From assembly GCF_003207825.1 (NCBI RefSeq), contig NZ_NKTY01000018.1, forward strand, positions 1 to 59,511: DNA of 59,511 nt, read 5' to 3'. A program made the position numbers and the translations under genes. Source of the DNA: Komagataeibacter saccharivorans. GTDB lineage: Bacteria; Pseudomonadota; Alphaproteobacteria; Acetobacterales; Acetobacteraceae. Shown here piece after piece: positions 16,583 through 25,058 of the stretch (positions are counted from its first letter, which is position 1; each line of letters starts with the position of its first letter). The notes beneath the pieces are model-generated. The model made no database searches, was not told where the DNA came from, and was given only the letters and a program-made list of their open reading frames with translations.

Positions 16583-17314
16583 ATGATAACGATCCGGCGC
16601 TCGGATACACTGGGCAGCGCCCGTTCGGATGGCCTGACGCTGCGGTGTCATTTCGCATTTGCGGATTACCGCGATCCGGCCTGCATGCACGAAGGACGCC
16701 TGCGCGCCATCAATACGGGTACGCTACCACCCGGCGGGTCCTACCATCTGGGGCCGGAAGCCAGCGTTGATATCCTGACCTGGTTGGGTAGCGGGCGTGT
16801 CACTGCCCATGCCGATGACTTCGCGCCCGAAGATGTGTGTGCGGGCGGCCTGCATCTGGCCAGCACGGGCAGGGGATGCCGGACACTGGAATGGAAGGCG
16901 GGCGCAGATGGCGCGTCCTTCATCCAGTTCTGGCTCATGGCCGATACGGAGGGCACGACCCCCGCGCAGGAAACCCGCGCCGCGCTGGCGCAGTTCGAGG
17001 ATGGGGGTTTTACGATCCTTGCATCCGGCTTTCCCGAAGATGACCCGGAGGAAAGCGAAAGTGTATCGGACGGTTCCCCCGTTACCCTGAGTGCGCGCGC
17101 ACGCCTGCTGCACGCCGCCATTGCAGCGGGGGAGGGCGCGGCCTACCAGACCAGCGCCGGACGCGACCTGTATCTTGTGGTGGTGTCAGGCACAGTAAGT
17201 ATTGACGCCAGCATACTGCACGCGGGCGATGGCGCCGCTGTAACCGATGCCACGGACCTGACCGTAATTGCACACGAAGCAGCGGTCGTGCTGCTGACGG
17301 ATGTTGCGGCGTAA
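16583..17314 (+). CDS. Pirin-like bicupin with degraded metal site
   Basis: The first 120 residues follow the pirin/YhhW pattern (MITIRRSD, CHFAFADYRDP, LRAINTGTLPPGG, DILTWLGSG, STGRGCRTLEW). Bacterial pirins often act as quercetin 2,3-dioxygenases or redox-sensing cofactors and need a His-x-His plus His-x-Glu metal site. Here the first His pair corresponds to YHLGPEAS and the later site to TLEW, so most ligands are lost although the Glu remains. The 243-residue length is normal. It follows the efflux operon by 10 bases. It may be a structural or regulatory pirin without enzyme activity, or use different ligands. Confidence 0.7.
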   Translation: MITIRRSDTLGSARSDGLTLRCHFAFADYRDPACMHEGRLRAINTGTLPPGGSYHLGPEASVDILTWLGSGRVTAHADDFAPEDVCAGGLHLASTGRGCRTLEWKAGADGASFIQFWLMADTEGTTPAQETRAALAQFEDGGFTILASGFPEDDPEESESVSDGSPVTLSARARLLHAAIAAGEGAAYQTSAGRDLYLVVVSGTVSIDASILHAGDGAAVTDATDLTVIAHEAAVVLLTDVAA

Positions 17315-17357
17315 ATGGGCCTGCGCGTCCCTGTGACCTGACCTGCCGCCAGGGCGG

Positions 17358-17543
17358 CTAGAATTTGGGCAGGGGAATATGGGGCGAGAACAGGCACCCG
17401 ATAACAATTCCGCCCAGAAAAAGAATGACCATCAAGGTGGTCAGCATGCCGTTCCTTCGTTCCAGAGGCGTGGCGAAAGGGGGCTTGATGCTTCGGTCCG
17501 CCAGGGGAGGGGGTTCGCCATCCGTCCTGAAATTCCTGCTCAT
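17358..17543 (-). CDS. Small single-pass membrane protein (61 aa)
   Basis: The 61-residue product starts MSRNFRTDGEPPPLADRS at 17543, with AGGAA about 8 bases upstream. A hydrophilic Pro/Arg-rich N-terminal part precedes one hydrophobic helix (TLMVILFLGGIVIGCLF) and a short tail. Cytoplasmic N-terminus and a single anchor are expected. The frame extends to 17651 without convincing coding character. No family is recognised. It lies back to back with the actA promoter region. Confidence 0.55.
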   Translation of the reverse strand: MSRNFRTDGEPPPLADRSIKPPFATPLERRNGMLTTLMVILFLGGIVIGCLFSPHIPLPKF

Positions 17544-17793
17544 GGCCGTATTCCTGTTGCTGGATTGCGCTGCCTGAACGTTACCCCCGCGCCGTAAGTT
17601 TCGTAGTGGAACAATAAAGGCGTCAATAAAGAAGTGAAAACGTCGGCACACGACGGAGAATTATTATTCACTGCGTTGTGAAGGGATCGTTTTTTACGTC
17701 CACGGCGTTCTGCTTGCGCAATGGTCGGGGCAACCTGATATCATGCGGTAACCGGAAGTATAAAGCGTAATATAAAAAACGGGATGCAAACGG

Positions 17794-18447
17794 ATGGCAG
17801 CGCTGTTCACGCCCCGCGCCAATGTCATCATGACTGCATCCGTGCTTGCCATCGCCTGCGCGGTCACAAGCGGGTGCCTGCTGTGGTTCGCGTGGCCGTA
17901 TACCGATTATGCACGGCAGGTGGGGTGGACGATCGAACAGCCGGTTCCCTTCAGTCACCAGCATCATGTCGCGGGGCTGGGTATTGACTGCCGGTTCTGC
18001 CACAGCAGCGTCGAACGCAGCGCGCAGGCCAGCATGCCCCCGACCTTTACCTGCATGACATGCCATTCACAGATATGGACGGATGCAGCGGTACTGGCGG
18101 GCATTCGTGACAGCTTCCTCAGGAATACACCGATGACCTGGCAGCGCGTGACCGATGTTCCCGATTATGTCTATTTCAACCACGGCATCCACGTCACGAA
18201 GGGTGTCGGCTGTGAAAGCTGCCATGGCAATGTCGCCACCATGGCGCTGACATACAAGGCAAAGAGCCTGACAATGCAGTTCTGTCTGGACTGCCATCGC
18301 GATCCCGGCTCCAGCCTGCGTCCCGCTGAAAACATATTCGATACCGACTGGCATCGCGTCCCGTCCACGCCCGGACCAGCGGCGCTGCTGGCGCGTTATC
18401 ACGTAGGCGGGCGTAATCTTACGGAATGTTCGATATGTCACCGCTAG
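17794..18447 (+). CDS. actA: Alternative complex III pentahaem cytochrome subunit ActA
   Basis: The 217-residue protein has an N-terminal membrane anchor (residues 11-35) and five CxxCH haem sites: C66, C87, C140, C164 and C212. The N-terminal FSHQHHVAGLGIDCRFCH pattern is the hallmark of ActA, the pentahaem subunit of alternative complex III. It faces the periplasm and relays electrons from the quinol-oxidising core to soluble or fused cytochromes. It heads a twelve-gene cluster of overlapping genes ending with coxD. A 250-base gap with A/T-rich promoter-like sequence lies upstream. Methionine 17794 is the best start; no clear Shine-Dalgarno is seen. Confidence 0.95.
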   Translation: MAALFTPRANVIMTASVLAIACAVTSGCLLWFAWPYTDYARQVGWTIEQPVPFSHQHHVAGLGIDCRFCHSSVERSAQASMPPTFTCMTCHSQIWTDAAVLAGIRDSFLRNTPMTWQRVTDVPDYVYFNHGIHVTKGVGCESCHGNVATMALTYKAKSLTMQFCLDCHRDPGSSLRPAENIFDTDWHRVPSTPGPAALLARYHVGGRNLTECSICHR

Positions 18448-21326
18448 GCCGGTTTTCCGGTGCGCAGGCGGTGCGGCGGCTCATGGCCCTGCCGGATAGC
18501 GAACTGGCACGCCGGTTTCCCCAGCTTGAAGCCGCCCTGTCGCATCCACTGGACCGGCGGCGGACGCTGCGGCTGCTTGCACTGGCGCTGGCTGGCGGGG
18601 GAATGGCCGGGTGCGGTCCGGGCACGCCTGACCGGGGCTTCGTTTCCGCCGTAAGGGCTGCCGAAGGCGTGGTGCCGGGTATTCCCAACATCTACGCCAC
18701 CGCCCATGTGCGCGATGGCTACGCCGAGGGCATTCTGGTGACGCACCAGATGGGCCGCCCCATCAAGGTTGAAGGCAATCCCGCCCATCCCGCCAGCCTT
18801 GGTGCGACCGATGTCATGGCGCAGGCCCTCATCCATGATTTTTACGATCCCGACCGCGCCACCGGTCCGCTGCATCGGGGCATGCCGGTATCGTGGCAGG
18901 ATCTGGCGGATGCGATGCATGCAATGCGCGCTGCCGTCACGGCCCCGCGTTCCGATGGGGGCCAGCCGGGCCGCAGGCTGCGTATCCTGACGGGCACGGT
19001 CACGTCGCCTGCGCTGGGCCGGACCATAGATCAGCTACTGGCTGCCTGTCCGGGTGCGGTGTGGCACCGGTGGGATGCGATCGGGCGGGAGAATGTCAGC
19101 CGGGGGACCAGTCTCGCCTACGGGCAGCCGACTGCGGTTACTGCTGATCTGACGCAGGCGGATGTGCTGCTTGCGCTGGACAGCGACCTGCTGGACAGCG
19201 CGCCGGGGCATCTGGCCCATGCGCGCGCCTTTGCCGCGCGGCGCAATCCGGTGCGGGGTGTCATGAGCCGGGTATATGCGGTGGAATCCACGCCATCGCT
19301 GACCGGCGTGGCGGCGGATCACCGCTTTAGCGTGTCGCCTGCCGTGCTGAACGAGGTCATTGGCCGGTTATCCGCCCGTATCCTGCAAAACGAAGCGCCA
19401 TCGGGTGGCCCGGACTGGCTGGGTGCCGTTGCCGCGGACCTGCGTGCCAGTCGGGGGCGGGCCGTCATCCATCTCGGTCCCGACCACGCGCCAGAGGTCC
19501 ACGCCGTGGTACACGCCATGAACGAGGCCCTTGGCGGGCGCGGTCGGGTGTTCGATGTGATCGCAACGCCCGAATATCAGCCCGCTGCCCCACAGGGCAC
19601 GCTGTCGGATCTGATCGCGGATATGGAAAGCGGGGGCGTGGACGCGCTGCTGATCGTGGATGTCAATCCGGTCTATCAGGCTCCGCGTTTCGCTGCCGCG
19701 CTTGGCCATGTGGCGCGCAGCATCACCCTTGCGGACCGCCCGCATGAAACGGCGCTGGCCGCGCGCTGGCATGTCCCGCTGGCGCATGGGATGGAGGACT
19801 GGGGCGATGTGCGTGGGCATGACGGCACGGTCGCCATCGTGCAACCACAGGCCATGCCGCTTTATGGCGGGATGAACCTGCTCAGCGCCCTGCATGCCTG
19901 CATGGGCCAGCCGTTGCGCCCCGCATCCGATCTGCTGCGTGCGACGTGGCGCGAGCATCTGCCATCGGCACGGGACTGGCATGATGCCCTGGCGTCGGGC
20001 GTCATCGCGCGGACCCGATCCCCGTCCGTCAGTGCGGCGTTGCAGCCCGCGGCCATACGGGTGGCGTCTCCCGCCTCATTTCCCCGCACGCCCGCGCAGC
20101 CCGTCCTGCTGCTGCGGCCCGACCCCCATCTGTGGGACGGGCGGGGGGCCAATAATCCATGGTTGCAGGAACTGCCGCGCCCATTGAGCAAGGTGGTGTG
20201 GGACAACCCGCTTCTGGTCCCGCCGGACCTTGCGCGCGACCTGCACCTGCGCAACGGCGATGTGGTGGATCTGTCGCAGGGGGAACGCCATGCGCGGCTG
20301 CCCGTATGGATACAGCCGGGACAGGCGGCGGGATGCGTGGTTGGCTTTCTGGGCTGGGGGCGCATTCATGCGGGGGAGACGGGCAATCACGTCGGCACCG
20401 ACCTGTATCCGTTCCGTGACGCGACCGGCCCCGTGCGGGTTGACGTGACGAAGGTTCCCTCCGTTCCGGTGGCGTGTACGGAACATCACGCCACGATCAT
20501 CAACACCGCACCATCGGACATCGCCCGTCATGGCACGCTGGAGCAGTACAGGGCCAACCCGGCATTCCTGAAGGATACGGAGGCGGGGCAGGAGGATACG
20601 CTGTACCGCAGGCCCCCGGATGCAGCCGTGGCATGGGGCATGGGCATCGACCTGAATGCCTGCATCGGCTGCAATGCCTGTGTCGTCGCCTGCCAGGTGG
20701 AAAACAACGTGCCGGTGGTTGGACGCGATGCGGTGCTGCATCAGCGGGAAATGCACTGGCTGAGGATTGACCGCATCTATGAAGGAACGGAGGCCGCGCC
20801 CGATACGTTCTTCCAGCCGATGCTGTGCATGCATTGCGAGCAGGCCCCGTGCGAGACCGTCTGTCCGGTGGGGGCGACGACACATGATTCCGAAGGCCTG
20901 AATGTCATGGTCTATAATCGGTGTATCGGGACCAAGTTCTGCTCCAACAACTGCCCCTACAAGGTCCGGCGGTTCAATTACTTTGCCTTTGCCCAGCGCG
21001 AAAACCGCCCCGCCCCCAGCCGCAATCCCGATGTATCGGTCCGCACGCGCGGGGTCATGGAAAAATGCACGTTCTGCGTGCAGCGTATAGCGCAGGCCCG
21101 GATCGTGGCGGACCGTGATGGCGTGCCCGAACAGGTGGTCACCGCCTGTCAGGCCGCCTGTCCCACGCGGGCCATAAGCTTTGGCGACATCAACGATCCC
21201 ATTGCGGACGTATCGCGGCGCAAGGCCAGCCCGCTGGATTATGCCGCCCTGCCTGAACAGGGCACGCATCCGCGCGTGACATATGAAGGGCGCATCCGCA
21301 ATCCGAACCCGGATATCGGGTCATGA
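18426..21326 (+). CDS. actB: Alternative complex III ActB, molybdopterin-like and iron-sulfur subunit
   Basis: The 966-residue protein fuses a molybdopterin-oxidoreductase-like region (about 70-700, starting IPNIYATAHVRDGYAEGILV) with a four-cluster ferredoxin region near the C-terminus. Cysteine groups begin at C746 (CIGCNACVVAC), C801 (CMHCEQAPCETVC), then CIGTKFCSNNC and CTFC...CQAAC. A twin-arginine-like signal (RRRTLRLLALALAGGGMAGC) is present. In this family the pterin site is empty and the subunit passes electrons between quinol site and haems on the periplasmic side. Start codons 18426 and 18435 both lie inside actA, giving tight coupling. Confidence 0.95.
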   Translation: MFDMSPLGRFSGAQAVRRLMALPDSELARRFPQLEAALSHPLDRRRTLRLLALALAGGGMAGCGPGTPDRGFVSAVRAAEGVVPGIPNIYATAHVRDGYAEGILVTHQMGRPIKVEGNPAHPASLGATDVMAQALIHDFYDPDRATGPLHRGMPVSWQDLADAMHAMRAAVTAPRSDGGQPGRRLRILTGTVTSPALGRTIDQLLAACPGAVWHRWDAIGRENVSRGTSLAYGQPTAVTADLTQADVLLALDSDLLDSAPGHLAHARAFAARRNPVRGVMSRVYAVESTPSLTGVAADHRFSVSPAVLNEVIGRLSARILQNEAPSGGPDWLGAVAADLRASRGRAVIHLGPDHAPEVHAVVHAMNEALGGRGRVFDVIATPEYQPAAPQGTLSDLIADMESGGVDALLIVDVNPVYQAPRFAAALGHVARSITLADRPHETALAARWHVPLAHGMEDWGDVRGHDGTVAIVQPQAMPLYGGMNLLSALHACMGQPLRPASDLLRATWREHLPSARDWHDALASGVIARTRSPSVSAALQPAAIRVASPASFPRTPAQPVLLLRPDPHLWDGRGANNPWLQELPRPLSKVVWDNPLLVPPDLARDLHLRNGDVVDLSQGERHARLPVWIQPGQAAGCVVGFLGWGRIHAGETGNHVGTDLYPFRDATGPVRVDVTKVPSVPVACTEHHATIINTAPSDIARHGTLEQYRANPAFLKDTEAGQEDTLYRRPPDAAVAWGMGIDLNACIGCNACVVACQVENNVPVVGRDAVLHQREMHWLRIDRIYEGTEAAPDTFFQPMLCMHCEQAPCETVCPVGATTHDSEGLNVMVYNRCIGTKFCSNNCPYKVRRFNYFAFAQRENRPAPSRNPDVSVRTRGVMEKCTFCVQRIAQARIVADRDGVPEQVVTACQAACPTRAISFGDINDPIADVSRRKASPLDYAALPEQGTHPRVTYEGRIRNPNPDIGS

Positions 21327-22666
21327 CCGGGCGCATCGTCCATCCCGGCGAGACGCCGTGGTCCATGACGGAACGGGTATGCGTCACCACCCTGCGCCCC
21401 GATGCGGGGCTGTGGACGCCGCTGTGGTGGTGGCTGTGCCTTGGCATGGCGCTGGCGCTGCTGGCGGGGGGCGTGGTGTCGGTTGCGTGGCTGTTTTACG
21501 CGGGGCTGGGGATATGGGGCATCGACTGGCCCGTGGCGTGGGGTTTCGATATCCTCAATTACGTGTGGTGGATTGCCATTGCATCGGGCGGTACGTTCAT
21601 TTCCGCCCTGTTTTTCCTGCTGCGCGCGCCATGGCGGACATCGCTCAACCGGCTGGCCGAAAGCCTGACGCTGTGCGCGGCACTGTGTGCGGCCATATTC
21701 CCCATCCTGCATCTGGGACGGCCGCAGTTTTTCTACTGGCTGTTTCCCTATCCCAACACGATGGGGCTTTGGGCGCAGTTCCGCAGTCCGCTGGTATGGG
21801 ATTTCTTCGCCATTCTGGCCTACGTGCTGTGTTCCGTCCTGTTCTGGTATTTCGGGCTGCTGCCTGACCTTGCCACCCTGCGCGAACGCGCGCAGCGCCG
21901 GTGGCAGCGCGTGTTCTATGGCGTGCTGGCGCTGGGGTTCCGTGGGTCGGCCCGGCAGTGGCGGCATTACCAGCCGGTCTACGGCGTCATGGCGGCCCTG
22001 ATGGCGCCGCTGGTGGTGTCGGTGCACAGTATTGTAGGCATGGATTTTGCCGGTGGGGCCGCAACCGGCTGGCATTCCACGCAGTTCCCGCCATTTTTTG
22101 TATTCGGCGCGGGACTGTCGGGGTTCGCCATCGTGCTGCTGGCTGTCATTCCCCTGCGTCCGGCCCTTGGGCTGCAACCCTATATCACCGACTGGCATAT
22201 TGATGTGCTGGGCAGGCTGCTTCTGACCGCCAGCCTGTGCGTGGCATATGCCTATGTCATGGATGTCTTTTCGACATTCTACGGCCCCGATCAGGCTGAC
22301 CGGACCATGTTCGCTTTCCGGCTGCATGGACTTTATGCGCCCGTCTACTGGGGCACCATCATGCTGAATATCGTGTTCCCGCAACTGCTGTGGTGGCGCG
22401 GGGTGCGGATGAAGCAGCCGGTGGTATGGGCAATCTGTCTGGGCGTGCTGGTCGGCATGTGGCTCGAACGTTTCCAGATCATCGTAAGCAGCCTTGCACG
22501 CACGCAGCTACAGTCCGCCTGGGGTCAGTATACGCCTACGCTGTGGGAATGGAGCCTTCTGGCGGGCACGATCGGGCTGTTCCTGACCGCTTTCCTGCTG
22601 CTTGTCCGCTTCATCCCCATGCTGGCCATGGCGGAGATGCGGGCAGTGCTGGAGGACAGGCCCTGA
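21323..22666 (+). CDS. actC: Alternative complex III ActC, NrfD-like membrane subunit
   Basis: A 447-residue membrane protein with about ten helices, of the NrfD/PsrC quinol-interacting family. Segments such as WGFDILNYVWWIAIASGGTF, RFQIIVSSL and YTPTLWEW are characteristic of ActC. It would bind and oxidise quinol in the membrane and deliver electrons to ActB. It starts with ATG overlapping the actB stop (ATGA). The stop TGA overlaps the presumed non-standard start of actD. No disruption is visible. Confidence 0.94.
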   Translation: MTGRIVHPGETPWSMTERVCVTTLRPDAGLWTPLWWWLCLGMALALLAGGVVSVAWLFYAGLGIWGIDWPVAWGFDILNYVWWIAIASGGTFISALFFLLRAPWRTSLNRLAESLTLCAALCAAIFPILHLGRPQFFYWLFPYPNTMGLWAQFRSPLVWDFFAILAYVLCSVLFWYFGLLPDLATLRERAQRRWQRVFYGVLALGFRGSARQWRHYQPVYGVMAALMAPLVVSVHSIVGMDFAGGAATGWHSTQFPPFFVFGAGLSGFAIVLLAVIPLRPALGLQPYITDWHIDVLGRLLLTASLCVAYAYVMDVFSTFYGPDQADRTMFAFRLHGLYAPVYWGTIMLNIVFPQLLWWRGVRMKQPVVWAICLGVLVGMWLERFQIIVSSLARTQLQSAWGQYTPTLWEWSLLAGTIGLFLTAFLLLVRFIPMLAMAEMRAVLEDRP

Positions 22667-23151
22667 TTATCGCCGCCTTCGCCACGGAGGCGACCCTGAA
22701 CGACGCCGCCACCACATTGCGGCGGGAGGGGGCATGCGTGGTCGAAACCTATACCGGCACGCAGGCCGGGGATAACGGCGGCGGCTCCATCCTGCCTGTA
22801 CTGATGCTGGGTGGGGGTGTTGCGGGCGGCATGGGTGGTTTTGGCATGCAGGTCTATGCCACGACCATAAGCTATCCGCTTGATGTTGGCGGCAGGCCCA
22901 ACCTGTCATGGCCGTCCTATATCCCCGCCACCTTTGAACTGGCGGTACTGGGCGCGATGCTGGCGGGAATTATCGGCTACTTCGTAACCGTGCGCCTTCC
23001 ACGCCTGTATGACCCTGTGGATGAAAGTGCCGCCATGCGCGATGTGATGAAGGGGGCGCATGTCCTGGTCGTGCGTTCAGGCGACCGTGCCAGGGCGCGC
23101 CAGATGCTGTCGCGCTACGAGGTGCTGGGTATTGAGGAAATCGGGCCATGA
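22663..23151 (+). CDS. actD: Alternative complex III ActD (DUF3341), non-ATG start
   Basis: The conserved part begins LIIAAFATEATLNDAATTLR directly at the end of actC, then two membrane helices (ILPVLMLGGGVAGGMGGFGM and ATFELAVLGAMLAGIIGYFV) and a cytoplasmic tail ending in YEVLGIEEIGP. This matches DUF3341/ActD. No ATG, GTG or TTG fits near the start; the nearest upstream in-frame ATGs lie deep in actC. GGAGG at 22651-22655 is 7 bases from CTG 22663 and 10 from ATT 22666, so CTG is preferred. The product would have about 162 residues and lie in the membrane arm of the complex. Confidence 0.85.
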   Translation: MIIAAFATEATLNDAATTLRREGACVVETYTGTQAGDNGGGSILPVLMLGGGVAGGMGGFGMQVYATTISYPLDVGGRPNLSWPSYIPATFELAVLGAMLAGIIGYFVTVRLPRLYDPVDESAAMRDVMKGAHVLVVRSGDRARARQMLSRYEVLGIEEIGP

Positions 23152-23651
23152 ACGCGGTGCGGTCCGTGTGCATCATGGCCATTTCCCTGCCGCTTCTGGC
23201 CGGCGGGTGCGATGACATGTCGAAGCAGGACCGGGAAAACCCGTACGCCAGCCGTAACAGCGCACCGGCGGATATTGCGCAGGGAACCGTGCCCTATCAC
23301 GACGCGCCGCATCCCGTGCCCCCGCTTACGGCGGGCCTGCTGCAACGCGGGCGCAGCGAATATCATGCCTTCTGCGCCCCATGCCATGCCGAAACGGGCA
23401 ATGGTGACGGCATGGTGGTGCAGCGCGGCTTTCCCGCCCCCCTGCCGCTGGTCACGCCGGATGGCCATGCCCTGCCGTCGCGCCACGTCTATGATGTCAT
23501 TACCGTGGGGCAGGGGATCATGTACGGCTTTGCCCAGCGGATCGCGCCGGAGGACCGATGGGCCATCGTCGCCTATCTTCACGCCCTTGCGCGCAGCCAG
23601 CACGCCACCCGCGCCGATATGACGCCCGAACAGCAGGCAAGCGCGCAATGA
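23148..23651 (+). CDS. actE: Alternative complex III monohaem cytochrome ActE
   Basis: The 167-residue lipoprotein has a signal peptide with lipobox LAGGC (Cys21) and one haem site CAPCH (Cys76, Cys79, His80). The HAFCAPCHAETGNGDGMVVQRG segment and the later GQGIMYGFAQRI, which may supply the axial Met, fit ActE. It is anchored in the periplasm by lipid and would accept electrons from ActA/ActB. ATG 23148 overlaps the actD stop (ATGA). Confidence 0.93.
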   Translation: MNAVRSVCIMAISLPLLAGGCDDMSKQDRENPYASRNSAPADIAQGTVPYHDAPHPVPPLTAGLLQRGRSEYHAFCAPCHAETGNGDGMVVQRGFPAPLPLVTPDGHALPSRHVYDVITVGQGIMYGFAQRIAPEDRWAIVAYLHALARSQHATRADMTPEQQASAQ

Positions 23652-24697
23652 AGTACGCGCTTCGTATCGCCGCCGGTGTCGCGGCTGTTGCGCTGGTGGC
23701 TGTGGTGGCAGCGGCGATCCGGGTGCCGCAGGCGGTTTTCCCGGCGTGGCTGGCGGTATGCGCCGCATGGATCGGATGGCCGCTGGGCAGTATGGCGCTT
23801 GTGCTGGTGCATGCGCTGACGGGGGGACGGTGGGGGGATATCCTGCGTCCCGCCCTGCGCGCCGGGATTGCCACATTGCCGCTGGGCATACCCGCGCTGG
23901 CGGGTGTGCTGTGGGGCGCGCGCCACCTGTATCCGTGGGTGCAGCCCGGCGGCGGGGCGCGGATCACCAACGGTTTTTACCTGAACGTGCCCTTTGCCAT
24001 GGGACGGGTGGTGGCCTACGTGCTGGTGTGGGGATGGCTTGGGACTGTCTGCCTGCGCGGGCGTGATGTGGGGCGTACTGCGCCTGTCGGGCTGATCGCG
24101 CTGGCGTTTACCTCCGGCTTTGCCGCGATTGATCTGACCGAATCCCTTGATCCGCATTTCAGTTCCAGCGCGTACGGGCTGATCGCCGCCGCCGGTTCGG
24201 TGCTGCTGGCCTTCGCGGTGGGTGTGCTGATGGAAGGGATGTGGACGCGGGGGCAGGACCTGCGCGACCTTGCACGCCTGCTGCTGGGGCTGACGGTGCT
24301 ATGGGCGTATCTGGATTTCATGCAGTTCCTGATTGTGTGGCAGTCGAACCTGCCGGTGGAAGCCGCGTGGTACGCGCCCCGGCTGCGGGGCGCATGGGGG
24401 GGCGTGGCGCTGACTATCGTGGCGCTGCATTTCCTGCTGCCCTTTGCCGTGCTGGTGCTGTCGCCACTTCAGGCCCGGCGGCCTGCCATCATGCTGGCGG
24501 CGGGGCTGCTGACAGGCATGGAAATACTGCGCAACCTCTGGCTGGTCCTGCCCACATGGACACAGCCCGTCCCGCTGGCGGGGGTGGGACTGTCGCTTTT
24601 CTTCTTCGGTGGCGGCAGCGCGCTGCTGGTCCTGCGCCACAGGAACCGCGAAAGCGTCCTGTCATGTTCCGTACAGCCGGGAGACGCCCATGTCTGA
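23648..24697 (+). CDS. actF: Alternative complex III ActF, second NrfD-like subunit
   Basis: The 349-residue membrane protein has about ten hydrophobic segments and the WAYLDFMQFLIVWQSNLPVE motif, a hallmark of ActF. It is the second NrfD-like subunit and may contribute a second quinol or proton pathway. ATG 23648 forms ATGA with the actE stop; the frame also runs further upstream but that would read through actE. The C-terminus overlaps the next gene by 8 bases. Confidence 0.92.
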   Translation: MKYALRIAAGVAAVALVAVVAAAIRVPQAVFPAWLAVCAAWIGWPLGSMALVLVHALTGGRWGDILRPALRAGIATLPLGIPALAGVLWGARHLYPWVQPGGGARITNGFYLNVPFAMGRVVAYVLVWGWLGTVCLRGRDVGRTAPVGLIALAFTSGFAAIDLTESLDPHFSSSAYGLIAAAGSVLLAFAVGVLMEGMWTRGQDLRDLARLLLGLTVLWAYLDFMQFLIVWQSNLPVEAAWYAPRLRGAWGGVALTIVALHFLLPFAVLVLSPLQARRPAIMLAAGLLTGMEILRNLWLVLPTWTQPVPLAGVGLSLFFFGGGSALLVLRHRNRESVLSCSVQPGDAHV

Positions 24698-25058
24698 ACA
24701 TCCTGCATCAGCGCAATCGCACCATGAAACCCGCGACATTTCCCTGCGTGCGGCGGTCATGGGGGGCGTGGTCATCGGCATGGTGGTGGGCGGGCTGGTG
24801 ATACTGGCGGACGTGCTGTTCCCGCAGAAATCACTCGACCGGCTGCTCCGGCCGCCCTTTCCCGTCATTGCGGAACCGGCCCTGCAATCCGACCCGCCGG
24901 CGGACATGGCGGCGTTCCACACGCGGGAAATGGCCATCATGAACAGTTTCGGCTGGACCGACCGGCCACGCGGCATCGGGCATATCCCCATCGATCAGGC
25001 CATGCAGGAGACCCTGCGCGATGGTATTCCCGACTGGCCCCAAGGTGATGCGCCATGA
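24690..25058 (+). CDS. Small membrane-anchored protein between ActF and SCO (122 aa)
   Basis: The 122-residue product has one helix near the N-terminus (LRAAVMGGVVIGMVVGGLVILADVLF), then a periplasmic tail with AIMNSFGWTDRPRGIGHIPI and DQAMQETLRDGIPDWP. Proteins with this SYGWVDR...IPIDRAM-like pattern recur, as I recall, between respiratory-complex and SCO genes in other bacteria, without assigned function. ATG 24690 follows GGGAGACG and overlaps actF. It overlaps the SCO gene by four bases (ATGA). A subunit or assembly factor of the complex or the oxidase is likely, but this is inference. Confidence 0.75.
   Translation: MSEHPASAQSHHETRDISLRAAVMGGVVIGMVVGGLVILADVLFPQKSLDRLLRPPFPVIAEPALQSDPPADMAAFHTREMAIMNSFGWTDRPRGIGHIPIDQAMQETLRDGIPDWPQGDAP

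Noticed and set aside
20076-22384. Two long minus-strand open frames opposite actB and actC
   Set aside because: Their products are rich in His, Gln and Arg without a recognisable fold, and the plus strand encodes clear complex III subunits.
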